DNA of 26,490 nucleotides from Alangreenwoodia sp964438605 (GCA_964438605.1 CAYTKT010000029.1:1-26490), one strand, 5' to 3'. Positions 7,766-15,974 are shown, numbered from the stretch's first letter. Notes: generated by a model not told the origin, from the sequence alone. Program-made: numbers and translations.

Positions 7766-7794
7766 TTGAAATCATGTGGGAAATCTTGTATCAT
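7766..7794 (+). promoter_or_regulatory. Sigma-A-type promoter for rpsB
   Basis: TTGAAA (7766-7771), a 17-bp spacer, and TATCAT (7789-7794). It is the best promoter match in the intergenic region before rpsB and would start transcription near 7801, leaving a leader of about 150 nt. Confidence 0.75.
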
Positions 7795-7800
7795 GTATAG

Positions 7801-7950
7801 CGCATGTGATTTCATGCGTATTTAATTCGCACGCTTCATGACTCGTTGCCGGTGCTGAAATTTGAACGGTTTCGATGATTTTTCGACGCGTTTTTCAGCA
7901 GCATTCGAGGATGAATGGAGCGGAGGTATGAAACCAGGAGGAATAAAAAA
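7801..7950 (+). promoter_or_regulatory. Structured 5' leader of rpsB
   Basis: Two stems are visible. CGCATG (about 7801-7806) pairs with CATGCG (about 7813-7818). GCTGAAA (about 7854-7860) pairs with TTTCAGC near 7895-7901, enclosing a smaller hairpin. The ribosome-binding site AGGAGG (7936-7941) follows. Long structured leaders before ribosomal protein genes are commonly autoregulatory; I do not recognise this one as a described motif, so control by S2 is inference. Confidence 0.4.
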
Positions 7951-8721
7951 ATGTCAGTCATTTCGATGAAACAGTTACTTGAAGCAGGCGTACATTTCGG
8001 TCATCAGACGAGGAGATGGAATCCTAAAATGGCGCCTTATATCTTTACGGAGAGAAACGGCATCTATATTATCGACCTTCAAAAGACGGTAAAAAAGATT
8101 GAAGAAGCATATACGTTTATGATGAAGGCTGCCGCAACGGGAAAGCCGATTCTTTTCGTGGGCACGAAGAAGCAGGCTCACGCAGCAATCCAGGAAGAAG
8201 CCGAAAGATGCGGCATGTATTATGTGAATGAAAGATGGCTCGGCGGTATGCTGACCAATTACAAGACGATTGCCACGAGAATCAAGAGGCTGAACGATAT
8301 TAAGATTATGAAGGAGGACGGCACGTTTGACGCTCTCACAAAGAAGGAAGTGATCAAGCTCAGAGCTGAAGAAGCGAGACTTGAAAAATTCCTGGGCGGC
8401 ATCAAGGAAATGAAGGGAATGCCTGCAGCTATGTTCATCGTAGACCCTAAAAAGGAAAAAATTGCTGTTAAGGAAGCGAAAATCCTCGGTATTCCTGTGA
8501 TCGGCATTGTAGATACGAACTGCGATCCTGATGATGTAGATTATGTAATTCCTGCAAATGACGATGCGATCAGAGCTGTCAGACTTATCACTTCCAAGAT
8601 GGCAGATGCGGTGATCGAAGGAAGACAGGGCGAATCCATGGATGATTCTGTTCCTGCGGAAACGGATGAGACGGAAGCGGAAGAAGTTCAGGAAGAACAA
8701 GAAGAACAGGAAGAGGAATAG
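7951..8721 (+). CDS. rpsB: 30S ribosomal protein S2
   Basis: 256 residues, beginning MSVISMKQLLEAGVHFGHQT, the conserved S2 N-terminus. Further conserved S2 segments are GIYIIDLQKT, FVGTKKQA, ERWLGGMLTNYKTI, and IPVIGIVDTNCDPD near the end. It binds 16S rRNA late in small-subunit assembly. ATG 7951 is chosen over an upstream in-frame ATG (7915) because AGGAGG lies 9 bases before it and the upstream 12 codons do not match S2. The C-terminus has a Glu-rich tail (about 30 residues), an extension that varies between species. It is followed by tsf after 226 bases. Confidence 0.98.
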   Translation: MSVISMKQLLEAGVHFGHQTRRWNPKMAPYIFTERNGIYIIDLQKTVKKIEEAYTFMMKAAATGKPILFVGTKKQAHAAIQEEAERCGMYYVNERWLGGMLTNYKTIATRIKRLNDIKIMKEDGTFDALTKKEVIKLRAEEARLEKFLGGIKEMKGMPAAMFIVDPKKEKIAVKEAKILGIPVIGIVDTNCDPDDVDYVIPANDDAIRAVRLITSKMADAVIEGRQGESMDDSVPAETDETEAEEVQEEQEEQEEE

Positions 8722-8795
8722 ATGGATTACCGGTCATAGGACCGTGACTGTATGACAAAGTGAATTGGAAAAATTGGATTAAATAAGTTTTTGCA

Positions 8796-8833
8796 CGGAT
8801 TCATCCAAATTTAGTTAAATTTGGATGAATCCG
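8796..8833 (+). promoter_or_regulatory. Perfect 18-bp inverted repeat between rpsB and tsf
   Basis: The 18 bases from 8796 (starting CGGATTCATCC) are the exact reverse complement of the 18 bases ending at 8833, with only GT between them. No T run follows on either strand, so it is not a standard intrinsic terminator. In transcript form it would be a very stable hairpin that could attenuate read-through, protect the rpsB 3' end or be cut by RNase III. Alternatively, as DNA, it could be a binding palindrome. Confidence 0.85.
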
Positions 8834-8947
8834 ATATGTTAATGCAAAGATAATCAGAATAAATTTGCTGTATCAGATTTATTTGGATAAGCTCGATTGA
8901 ATGAAATCGTTTAGATAAGCTCGGTTTATATATAGGAGGAATACGAG

Positions 8948-9865
8948 ATGGCAGTAACAGCAGCTATGGTAAAAGAGCTCCGGGAGATGACGGGAGCAGG
9001 GATGATGGACTGCAAGAAGGCACTTGTAGAAGCGGACGGTGATATGGACAAGGCAGTCGAGGTCCTCAGAGAAAAGGGACTTTCTAAAGCTGCAAAAAAG
9101 GCCGGCAGAATTGCGGCACAGGGTCTTGTCGGCATCGCTTTTAATGACGACGCAAGCGCCGCTTCTATTATTGAAGTAAATTCGGAGACTGACTTTGTTG
9201 CTAAGAATGAAGAATTTATTACGTTTGTAAATAATCTTGCAAAGCTGGTGCTTAACAACGACGCAGCTGATATGGACGCTTTTATGGGATTAGCTTATGA
9301 GGGCGAAGGCACGGTTCGTGACGCTCTCAACAATAAGATTTCCAAGATTGGCGAAAATATGAATATCAGAAGATTTGAGAAGATTTCTGAGCCGGGTACG
9401 GTAAATGTCGGCTACGTTCACGGCGGCGGCAAAATCTGTGTAATCGTAACATTAAAAACGGACGCATCTGTTGCGGACGTAACTGTTGTCGGAAAAGATG
9501 TCGCTATGCAGGTGGCTTCCATGAATCCGAGATATGTCAGTGAAGATGATGTGGATCCGGAATTCATCGAGAGTGAAAAGAAGATTCTCGTTCAGCAGGC
9601 GCTCAACGAAGGCAAGCCGGCTGACATTGTCGAAAAGATGGTGGTCGGCAGACTTAAAAAGGAACTGAAGGAAACCTGTCTGTTAGAGCAGAAGTTTGTC
9701 AAGGACAACGACGTTACAGTCGCGCAGTATGTGAAGAACTGCGCGAAGGAAATCGGGAAGGACATTCAGGTCGTCCGCATGGTCCGTTACGAGGTAGGCG
9801 AAGGTATTGAGAAGAAAGAAGAAAACTTTGCGGAAGAAGTAGCGAAGCAGATGGCGGGAAATTAA
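8948..9865 (+). CDS. tsf: Translation elongation factor Ts
   Basis: 305 residues. The N-terminal UBA-like domain has the signature LREMTGAGMMDCKKAL (about residues 11-26), and the core has the conserved SETDFVAKNEEF motif (about 79-90) that contacts EF-Tu. The length fits the common bacterial two-subdomain form. EF-Ts exchanges GDP for GTP on EF-Tu. ATG 8948 follows TAGGAGGAATACGAG. It is probably co-transcribed with rpsB, but the pyrH and frr genes that usually follow tsf in Bacillota are replaced by a terminator and unrelated genes. Confidence 0.98.
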   Translation: MAVTAAMVKELREMTGAGMMDCKKALVEADGDMDKAVEVLREKGLSKAAKKAGRIAAQGLVGIAFNDDASAASIIEVNSETDFVAKNEEFITFVNNLAKLVLNNDAADMDAFMGLAYEGEGTVRDALNNKISKIGENMNIRRFEKISEPGTVNVGYVHGGGKICVIVTLKTDASVADVTVVGKDVAMQVASMNPRYVSEDDVDPEFIESEKKILVQQALNEGKPADIVEKMVVGRLKKELKETCLLEQKFVKDNDVTVAQYVKNCAKEIGKDIQVVRMVRYEVGEGIEKKEENFAEEVAKQMAGN

Positions 9866-9900
9866 GCCGGATTTTGGGTTTGTAAAAAAGATAAATGTTG

Positions 9901-9936
9901 ACGGCACACTAGAAAGGTCAGTGGTGTGCCGTTTTT
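9901..9936 (+). terminator. Rho-independent terminator of rpsB-tsf
   Basis: ACGGCACAC (9901-9909) pairs with GTGTGCCGT (9924-9932), followed by a T run to 9936. It lies 35 bases after the tsf stop. Confidence 0.88.
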
Positions 9937-9942
9937 ACGTCC

Positions 9943-9974
9943 TGAAAACGGTAGAAATGACGCCGATTTCTACC
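9943..9974 (-). terminator. Probable terminator of thpR (minus strand)
   Basis: A perfect 9-bp stem, GGTAGAAAT (9950-9958) / ATTTCTACC (9966-9974), with a 7-base loop. On the minus strand it is followed by GTTTTC, a short T-rich tail. It lies about 50 bases beyond the thpR stop, back to back with the tsf terminator. Confidence 0.6.
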
Positions 9975-10021
9975 CGTATAAAGAGTAATATTTACAGGGG
10001 GTTTTGGATGGATAAAAAAGA

Positions 10022-10534
10022 TCAGCACAATGATTTCCAGTAAAGCTCTGTATAAACCAGGCGGCCATCGACGCGGTCAGAGCGCATCAGGGAAATGCCG
10101 CTGACTTTCATAGAGGCACGCGGAATGTTCAGATGGATGGCATCGTGGGAGGCAACGGGCTTCACCCGGCGTGCGATTGTGATGTGAGGTTTGAATTTTT
10201 TGCGTTCGATGTCAAATCCTTCAGAACGCAATTCTTTTTTGAGGCGCTCTGCCAGGTTGGTGAGGGCGTCGTTTTTTTCTGTGCCGACCCACCAGAGGTC
10301 GTTAAAATGGCCGCTTTTGCTGATTGTCATTTCCAGACTGTCGCCTGCGGCACGGTCCATCGCGTGGATGGCAGCGTCGGCCCGGTCTGTTTCGCCGATA
10401 AATGCGAGCGTTAAATGAAGGTTTTCAGGACGGGTTGTGCTGGCCGATTTGGTCTGAGATTTCAGTTGGAAGATGGCGTCTTTTAATATGTTGTTGATTT
10501 CTTCTGTAAAATGAATGGCGATGAAAAGTCTCAT
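10022..10534 (-). CDS. thpR: RNA 2',3'-cyclic phosphodiesterase (LigT/ThpR, 2H phosphoesterase family)
   Basis: 170 residues with the two HxTx motifs that define the 2H family: HLTL (His40, Thr42) and HITI (His117, Thr119), each preceded by the usual PENL/KPH context. The enzyme opens 2',3'-cyclic phosphates on RNA to 2'-phosphates and in some bacteria also ligates tRNA halves through a 2'-5' bond in vitro; the physiological role is unclear. ATG at 10534 is preceded on the minus strand by AGGAGA. Convergent with tsf and divergent from the gntR operon. Confidence 0.92.
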   Translation of the reverse strand: MRLFIAIHFTEEINNILKDAIFQLKSQTKSASTTRPENLHLTLAFIGETDRADAAIHAMDRAAGDSLEMTISKSGHFNDLWWVGTEKNDALTNLAERLKKELRSEGFDIERKKFKPHITIARRVKPVASHDAIHLNIPRASMKVSGISLMRSDRVDGRLVYTELYWKSLC

Positions 10535-10691
10535 ATCGCAGATTCTCCTGTTGTGTGATTTATTTGAAATACGGCGGATGATGCGTCGCAGTGATGTACA
10601 GAGAACGGTCTTGGCTGTTTGTGCAGTGAGGACCGCGAATAAAGAAATTATATCACTTTTATGAAGATCGTGTTTCTTTTTTTATTTGCTG

Positions 10692-10721
10692 TTGACACTG
10701 TACTAACATAAATGGTACACT
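10692..10721 (+). promoter_or_regulatory. Promoter and candidate operator of the gntR-ABC operon
   Basis: TTGACA (10692-10697) and TACACT (10716-10721) are separated by 18 bp. An imperfect inverted repeat TGTACTA...TGGTACA (10699-10719) fills the spacer and overlaps the -10. A YtrA-type GntR repressor encoded directly downstream would plausibly bind here and repress its own operon. Promoter elements are read directly; the operator role is inference. Confidence 0.65.
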
Positions 10722-10795
10722 TAATACAACTGAGAGGCAAGGGATATATAGCGCGGCGCGGCCATTCAGTGAATCTGAGAGAGGGGGAAAAGATT

Positions 10796-11179
10796 TTGTT
10801 TCAGGTAGATTTGAAAAGCAGACGATCTATTTATGAACAGGTGGTTGATAACATGAAAGAACTGATCGTGACGGGGCTTCTGCCCGCGGAATCAAAGCTG
10901 CCTTCCGTCAGGGAACTTTCGAGGACGCTGACTGTCAATCCGAATACGGTCCAAAAGGCATATCGGGAATTAGAGCATCAGGGGTATATTTATACCGTCA
11001 CGGGACTTGGGTGTTTTGTAAAAGAGCGGGAAGAAATACAGCTTGATGAGAAGCGTCTCAGTCAGATCAATGATGATTTTAAGCTTGCTGTCAGGGAACT
11101 GATGTTTATGGGGGTTACTTCGGATGAAGTAAAAAGAAAGGTGGACGAAATTTACAGTGAAGGGGGTAACAGGACTTGA
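10796..11179 (+). CDS. GntR-family transcriptional regulator, YtrA subfamily
   Basis: 127 residues from the TTG start at 10796, preceded by GAGGGGG (10781-10787) at good spacing. An ATG at 10712 would overlap the promoter -10 and lacks a ribosome-binding site. The N-terminal winged helix-turn-helix is clear: SRRSIYEQVVDNMKELIV, LPAESKLPSVRELSRTL, then VNPNTVQKAYRELEHQGYIY. The short C-terminal helical tail (about 55 residues) is the YtrA type, without an effector domain like FadR or HutC. Such regulators repress adjacent ABC transporter genes, often induced by cell-wall-active antibiotics in Bacillus. It overlaps the next start by 4 bases (TTGA), so coupling is expected. Confidence 0.9.
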   Translation: MFQVDLKSRRSIYEQVVDNMKELIVTGLLPAESKLPSVRELSRTLTVNPNTVQKAYRELEHQGYIYTVTGLGCFVKEREEIQLDEKRLSQINDDFKLAVRELMFMGVTSDEVKRKVDEIYSEGGNRT

Positions 11180-12351
11180 TTACTGTGAAGAATGTGAATA
11201 AGAAGTTTGATGATTTTCAGGCGCTGAAAAATTTGTCGATTCATGTGAACACAGGTTCCATTTACGGGCTGGTCGGAACGAACGGCTCCGGAAAGACGAC
11301 GATTATTAAGCATCTGACAGGTATTTTGAAGCAGGATTCAGGGGAAATTCTGTTCGATGGCGAGCCGGTTTACGAAAATGTCAAGCTTAAAGAGAAGATT
11401 GGATTTGTACCGGACGATCTGAGTTATTTTTCACCGTACACGCTGAAGGACGCGGCGCGGTATTATAAATCCATGTATCCACAATGGGACCAGCAGCGCT
11501 ACGATGAGATGATCGACGCGTTCGACCTGCACAGCAAGAAAAAGATGAACAGTTTTTCCAAAGGGATGCAGAAACAGGCGGCATTTATTCTGACGATGTC
11601 AATACATCCGAAATATCTGATTCTCGATGAACCGATCGACGGACTTGACCCGATCATCCGAAAGCTCGTCTGGAAATATATCGTGGAAGACGTGAGCGAC
11701 GGGATGACAGTTCTCGTTTCATCACACAATTTGAGGGAAATGGAAGGTATCTGCGACAGCATCGGGATTCTCGATCATGGGGAAATGAAGATTGAGCGGG
11801 ATCTTGACGAGCTGAAGTCTGATATCAATAAAATCCAGGTGGCATTTGCGGAAAATCTGTCGGATTGGAGGACAGAGGGAATTCCCGGATCTGATTCCGG
11901 CGCGGACATATCCGATACGGGCGAAGGCGAGGATACCGGCCGAGCAGGTGTTATGTCAGGCGCGGGCGCAGAGGCCGGCGCGAAGGAAAGCGGCGGAAAA
12001 ACCAAAACAGAGCAATCCGGTGCAAAAACAGACGCAGATGCGGATAGGGCCGGTGAAGCAGCAGGCGTAAAACAGGGTGCGAAGAACAGCGAAAAGGAAA
12101 ACGGCGCTGCAGGTTCGGATTGCGGCACGGACGCCGGAGCAGCGGACACATATGCAGGCCTTAATGTGGTTCACCGTGAAAGCCGTGGCAAAGTCGATCT
12201 TTTGATTATCCGAAATGACAGTGAAACGATCCGCAAAGCGCTTGAACCGTATCACCCGATTCTGTTCGATGTGCTGCCGCTGACACTTGAAGAAATCTTT
12301 ATTTATGAATTGGGAGGTGAAAATTATGCGGTCAAAGACATCATTCTTTAA
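11176..12351 (+). CDS. ABC transporter ATP-binding protein, YtrB-like, with low-complexity C-terminal insertion
   Basis: 391 residues from TTG 11176. Walker A GTNGSGKTT (34-42), signature FSKGMQKQ (127-134, degenerate as in many exporters), Walker B YLILDEP (147-153) followed by IDGLDP, and the switch His in VLVSSHNL. It should power the membrane protein encoded next, as part of a YtrBC-type exporter. Odd feature: residues about 237-327 (11884-12155) are a hydrophilic Gly/Ala/Asp/Glu/Lys/Ser tract with recurring GAK and GAxAG units and no predicted fold. The family tail resumes after it (VDLLIIRNDSETIRKALEPY...LTLEEIFIYEL). A normal family member would be about 290-300 residues. The insertion looks like expanded repeat DNA. 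Confidence 0.88.
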   Translation: MITVKNVNKKFDDFQALKNLSIHVNTGSIYGLVGTNGSGKTTIIKHLTGILKQDSGEILFDGEPVYENVKLKEKIGFVPDDLSYFSPYTLKDAARYYKSMYPQWDQQRYDEMIDAFDLHSKKKMNSFSKGMQKQAAFILTMSIHPKYLILDEPIDGLDPIIRKLVWKYIVEDVSDGMTVLVSSHNLREMEGICDSIGILDHGEMKIERDLDELKSDINKIQVAFAENLSDWRTEGIPGSDSGADISDTGEGEDTGRAGVMSGAGAEAGAKESGGKTKTEQSGAKTDADADRAGEAAGVKQGAKNSEKENGAAGSDCGTDAGAADTYAGLNVVHRESRGKVDLLIIRNDSETIRKALEPYHPILFDVLPLTLEEIFIYELGGENYAVKDIIL

Positions 12352-14476
12352 AATTTCTTCTGCCATCATAAAAGAAGATTTCAGACGCTTCTGGGCGATT
12401 CCCGTCCTGTCGTTTGTCATCTATTTCCTCTTTGCGGTGATGCCGGTTATCAGCGAATACGGGGCGTATGCCAAAGGGCAGGAGTATCTCATTCATGTAT
12501 TGGGACATCACATCAATACTCTGCTTATGGGGCAGAATCCGTTTATCATCGCCAATGTTTTGGGTGTGCCTGTCCTTTCGGGACTGCTTTTGTTCAGTTA
12601 CCTGCACCGCACCGGCAGCGTCATGTCGATCCATTCGCAGCCGGTGACGCGAAACCAGTTGTTTCACAGCCATGTGATTTCGGCTGTCATATTTCAGCTG
12701 CTGCCGCTGCTCATTACCGGCGTTATTCTGCTGATTATAGCAAAGCCGATTATCGCTGCCGATCTATGGGGAAATGTCGGCGTAGTTGACTTGTTTTCCA
12801 GAACAAGGATTTTGAAATGGATGTGGGATTCGTTTCTTACGGGTCTTTTTGTGCTGGCTGTTACCGTCTTCAGCGGCATGATTACCGGAACTTCAGTTCA
12901 CCATTTTATTGCGGCCATGGGATTTAACGCCATTCTTCCGATTCTGTATCTGATGCTAACTGGCTATTTTTCAGTATATCTGTTTGGATTTACAATGAAA
13001 GAACTCAGAGTGGAATATCTTTCACCGGTACTTCTTTCAATAAAATCCGGCTGGATTGGATTGAAATGGAGTATTATTTATCTCATCGCGATTATCATCA
13101 TTTTCGCAGTGAGTTTGCTTTTGTATAATAAGCGCAGGCTGGAGCGGGCGACGGACGGTATAGTCTTCCAATCGGCTAATGTGCTGATTACGCTGCTGTT
13201 CGGTTTTCTGGGAATGACATTTTTCGGATTCCTGTTTGATTTCTTATTCTCAAGTCGGATGAGAGCTGTCGGTTATGTTGTCGGCGCATTCCTGACGATG
13301 TTTGTCATTCAGATCATCATTATGAAGACGTTCCGCGTTATGAACAAGCAGTTTGTGAAAATTCTGACTGGTTATCTGCTGGTTGCGGCCGTTTTCTTCC
13401 TGGTTCTTAACTGCGGTTTGACAGGATACGAGAAGAGGCTGCCTGATACATCTGATGTTGGGTGTGTCCGGCTTTCGACCAACGGTATGATGGAGGAACT
13501 TACTTCTGACGATGATTTGAGTTGGACTGACGGTGAAATTATTTCAGATGTCGAAAAACTTCAGGAATTTATCATAGAAAATAAGGATTACTGTGAAAAT
13601 CCGCCGGGAAATAGCGCGATGATCATTGATTTTGATTATTATGACGGCAAGAAAGCGGAACCTCCTGCGAATCCGGTGATGTCCCGTTCTTATAATGTGC
13701 CGGAGGATCTGATTTTAAGCAGCGATGTGTTTAAGCAACTGGCAGAAGATATTATTGCTGATTCAAACACCAAAAGAGAAAAAATTGATAAGTCAACGGT
13801 ACTTTATGGTGAATTATCGATTGGCGGTGAGTGGGCTAAAGACAGCGTCAATGAGGATGTTCGGCTATCAGCCGAGGATGTGATTCCGCTGCTTGAGATT
13901 TATCAGAATGAACTGATGTCGTACAGTACCGAAGAACGGATTGAGCGCATGAAAAGCTCCGTGTATGCATATCTGAATATCGGCCTGACAACGCTGGATT
14001 CCAAGACACATGAAATTGTGATAAAAGCCATGGACAGCGCATGTGTGAGTTATTTGAAGGAAAAAGGAATTTTTTCAGCGACTGATGACGGCAGGTTCCG
14101 CTGGAACGGCGCGGTCATCCAGGCGATTACCGATGAAAATATATCATATCTTTATTCTCCTGATTATGTATATGACGAGCGTTATGGAACAGAAATTATA
14201 AACGAAGACGTATCAGTTTTCTCGCCGGGCAATCATGAAATTCCGCAGGCGGACGAGCAGACGGTTGTCGTTACGGATCCGGAGCAGATACAGGAACTTT
14301 GCAGGGGATTCAGGTCCGATGCTTCATACCTTGGATCGCTTCCGCAAGCAGCCGGGTCGGGTCAGATCTATTGTCTTACATTTTATCGTGCGGAAGGCGA
14401 TAAAGTAAGTGATTATATGATGGGCCTGATTGAAGCGGATGATATTCCGTCAGGAATTGCGCATCCGCAGGCGTGA
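12326..14476 (+). CDS. ABC transporter permease, YtrC/D-like (DUF6449-type)
   Basis: 716 residues from ATG 12326, which has GGGAGG (12312-12317) 8 bases upstream; an in-frame ATG at 12287 lies deeper inside the ATPase gene without such a site. The N-terminal half has several hydrophobic helices (for example FVIYFLFAVMPVI, FQLLPLLITGVILLII, LIAIIIIFAVSLLLY, VGAFLTMFVIQIIIM, LLVAAVFFLVLNCGL). The C-terminal ~310 residues are hydrophilic and probably extracytoplasmic, as in Bacillus YtrC/YtrD. It overlaps the ATPase gene by 26 bases. The operon has one large permease rather than two. Substrate unknown; the family is linked to cell-envelope stress. Confidence 0.85.
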   Translation: MRSKTSFFKISSAIIKEDFRRFWAIPVLSFVIYFLFAVMPVISEYGAYAKGQEYLIHVLGHHINTLLMGQNPFIIANVLGVPVLSGLLLFSYLHRTGSVMSIHSQPVTRNQLFHSHVISAVIFQLLPLLITGVILLIIAKPIIAADLWGNVGVVDLFSRTRILKWMWDSFLTGLFVLAVTVFSGMITGTSVHHFIAAMGFNAILPILYLMLTGYFSVYLFGFTMKELRVEYLSPVLLSIKSGWIGLKWSIIYLIAIIIIFAVSLLLYNKRRLERATDGIVFQSANVLITLLFGFLGMTFFGFLFDFLFSSRMRAVGYVVGAFLTMFVIQIIIMKTFRVMNKQFVKILTGYLLVAAVFFLVLNCGLTGYEKRLPDTSDVGCVRLSTNGMMEELTSDDDLSWTDGEIISDVEKLQEFIIENKDYCENPPGNSAMIIDFDYYDGKKAEPPANPVMSRSYNVPEDLILSSDVFKQLAEDIIADSNTKREKIDKSTVLYGELSIGGEWAKDSVNEDVRLSAEDVIPLLEIYQNELMSYSTEERIERMKSSVYAYLNIGLTTLDSKTHEIVIKAMDSACVSYLKEKGIFSATDDGRFRWNGAVIQAITDENISYLYSPDYVYDERYGTEIINEDVSVFSPGNHEIPQADEQTVVVTDPEQIQELCRGFRSDASYLGSLPQAAGSGQIYCLTFYRAEGDKVSDYMMGLIEADDIPSGIAHPQA

Positions 14477-14597
14477 GCGACGTAGAGCAGCCGTTTTTAT
14501 GTGAGGTTTTGTCTGTGGCCAGCCTGGTGGATCATGTCTTGGAAGGGCTGGCCGGGACTGAAATTGACGGAAACGGCTTATGGTTCGGCAAAGGGGT

Positions 14598-14650
14598 TTC
14601 GGGCCAGGCATCCGGAAGAAGTTCCGGATGCCTGGCCCGAATTTTTATTT
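14598..14650 (+). terminator. Strong rho-independent terminator of the gntR-ABC operon
   Basis: A perfect 20-bp stem (14598-14617 with 14622-14641) closed by the tetraloop GAAG, followed by TTTTTATTTT. It abuts the stop of the convergent clc gene. On the minus strand the sequence beyond the stem is not T rich, so termination of clc by the same hairpin is less certain. Confidence 0.92.
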
Positions 14651-15946
14651 TGCAGAGCGGGTGATCGTCACCGGACTCAGTTTTGAATTCATAAATTTCT
14701 GACCGCTGTAAAGACTGTAATAGCCGCTGAGCATATAGCTGACTGCCGAAGCAACGCCAAACAGCAGAAAATTTCCGCTGCCGAAAAATTCAACGCTTAA
14801 AAGCATACTGCTGACCGGACAGTTGACGACGCCGCAGAAGAGCGCGACGAGGCAGAGCTCGGCGCTGAGCGATGTGTCGAGTCCGAGCAGCGGCGCGATT
14901 GTGCAGCCAAATGTAGCTCCGACGAACATCGCGGGAACGATTTCTCCTCCTTTAAATCCGGCGCCTGCGGTGGCGGCCGTCATCAGCATTTTCATCGCAA
15001 AGGCATAAGGAATGGCTGTGCCGGTCAGCGCGGCGTTGATGATATCCATGCCGCTGCCGTTGTAATCACGGCTTCCTGAAAGAAGCGTCAGCCCGATAAC
15101 GATCAGTCCGCCGACGATAATGCGGAGATAATCGTTTTGGAACCGGCTTTTATACGTTCGCGCCGCCGCGTGCATCAACTTACAGAAGATGATGCTCAAA
15201 AGAGCGCACAGGATTCCGAGAATGATTACTTTGATAAAAAGCGTAATGCTGTTGGGCTGGATGCCCGCGATCTGGAAGGAATTGCGAGATACGCCCAGTC
15301 GTGAGGAAATCAGCTTTGCTATATAGGATGCCACCATGGAAGGCAGGAGTCCCGCGTAAAACACGGTACCGACGCCTGCGACTTCGATGGCGAAGAAGGC
15401 CGCCGTCAGCGGGGTGCCAAACAAAGCGCAGAATGTAGCGCTCATGCCGCACATGACGAGCATCTGCTGCTCATGTTTGTCGAATTTCAATTTGCGCGCT
15501 GTAAACGATCCGAGGCTTCCGCCGATCTGGAGCGCTGCACCTTCCCTGCCTGCGGAACCGCCGCACAGATGGGTCAGAAACGTCGCCAGAAAAATCAGCG
15601 GTGTGACGCGGAATGCCGCCGTGTCTTCCGCCCGGGCCGCCCGCAGGATGGAATTCGTTCCCTCATCATTGAAAATGCCCAGTTTATGATAGGGGAAAAT
15701 GGTTAATACGCCTGCCAGTGGGAGCAGGTAAAGCAGGACACTATGACTGTCAAACAGTTTCGTTGCCTCATTGATCAGATAGTGGAACGCAGTCCCGGCC
15801 AGGCCGCAGATAATGCCGAGCATGACGGCGACGGCCAGCCATTTCAGGAAAAATTTGAAATGACGGAAGGCGTGGCGGCATTTCATGTCGAATTTCAGCA
15901 GCATAAGTTCGCGGTAATTATCGCTGTGTCTGTTTAATTTATTCAT
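14645..15946 (-). CDS. CLC-family anion transporter, possible F-/H+ antiporter type
   Basis: 433 residues with about ten membrane helices and CLC signatures. SAGREGAALQIGGSLG holds the gating Glu135. The GSGIP region is replaced by NDEGTN (93-98). FKGGEIVP (331-338) has Glu335 where chloride CLCs have Phe in GxFxP. The inner proton glutamate position (second E of the EE pair after FGTPL) is Val189. The Tyr near the C-terminus (SLYSG) is kept. The GGE(V/I)xP variation and loss of the GSGIP serine are features I associate with the CLC-F fluoride/proton antiporters, so fluoride export is possible, but no fluoride riboswitch is seen upstream. The start at 15946 has no clear ribosome-binding site. 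A downstream ATG at codon 15 or 21 would also retain all helices. Confidence 0.88.
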   Translation of the reverse strand: MNKLNRHSDNYRELMLLKFDMKCRHAFRHFKFFLKWLAVAVMLGIICGLAGTAFHYLINEATKLFDSHSVLLYLLPLAGVLTIFPYHKLGIFNDEGTNSILRAARAEDTAAFRVTPLIFLATFLTHLCGGSAGREGAALQIGGSLGSFTARKLKFDKHEQQMLVMCGMSATFCALFGTPLTAAFFAIEVAGVGTVFYAGLLPSMVASYIAKLISSRLGVSRNSFQIAGIQPNSITLFIKVIILGILCALLSIIFCKLMHAAARTYKSRFQNDYLRIIVGGLIVIGLTLLSGSRDYNGSGMDIINAALTGTAIPYAFAMKMLMTAATAGAGFKGGEIVPAMFVGATFGCTIAPLLGLDTSLSAELCLVALFCGVVNCPVSSMLLSVEFFGSGNFLLFGVASAVSYMLSGYYSLYSGQKFMNSKLSPVTITRSAK

Positions 15947-15974
15947 ATTTGCAGGAATTTTGAGGGCCTCTTGT

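Noticed and set aside
7975..8700. 241-codon minus-strand frame opposite rpsB
   Set aside because: Shadow of a conserved ribosomal protein gene; Arg/Phe/His-rich composition typical of antisense reading.
9975..10032. Eleven-codon plus-strand ORF (MDKKDQHNDFQ) after AGGGGG
   Set aside because: Very short, overlaps the thpR 3' end and has no promoter; probably chance.
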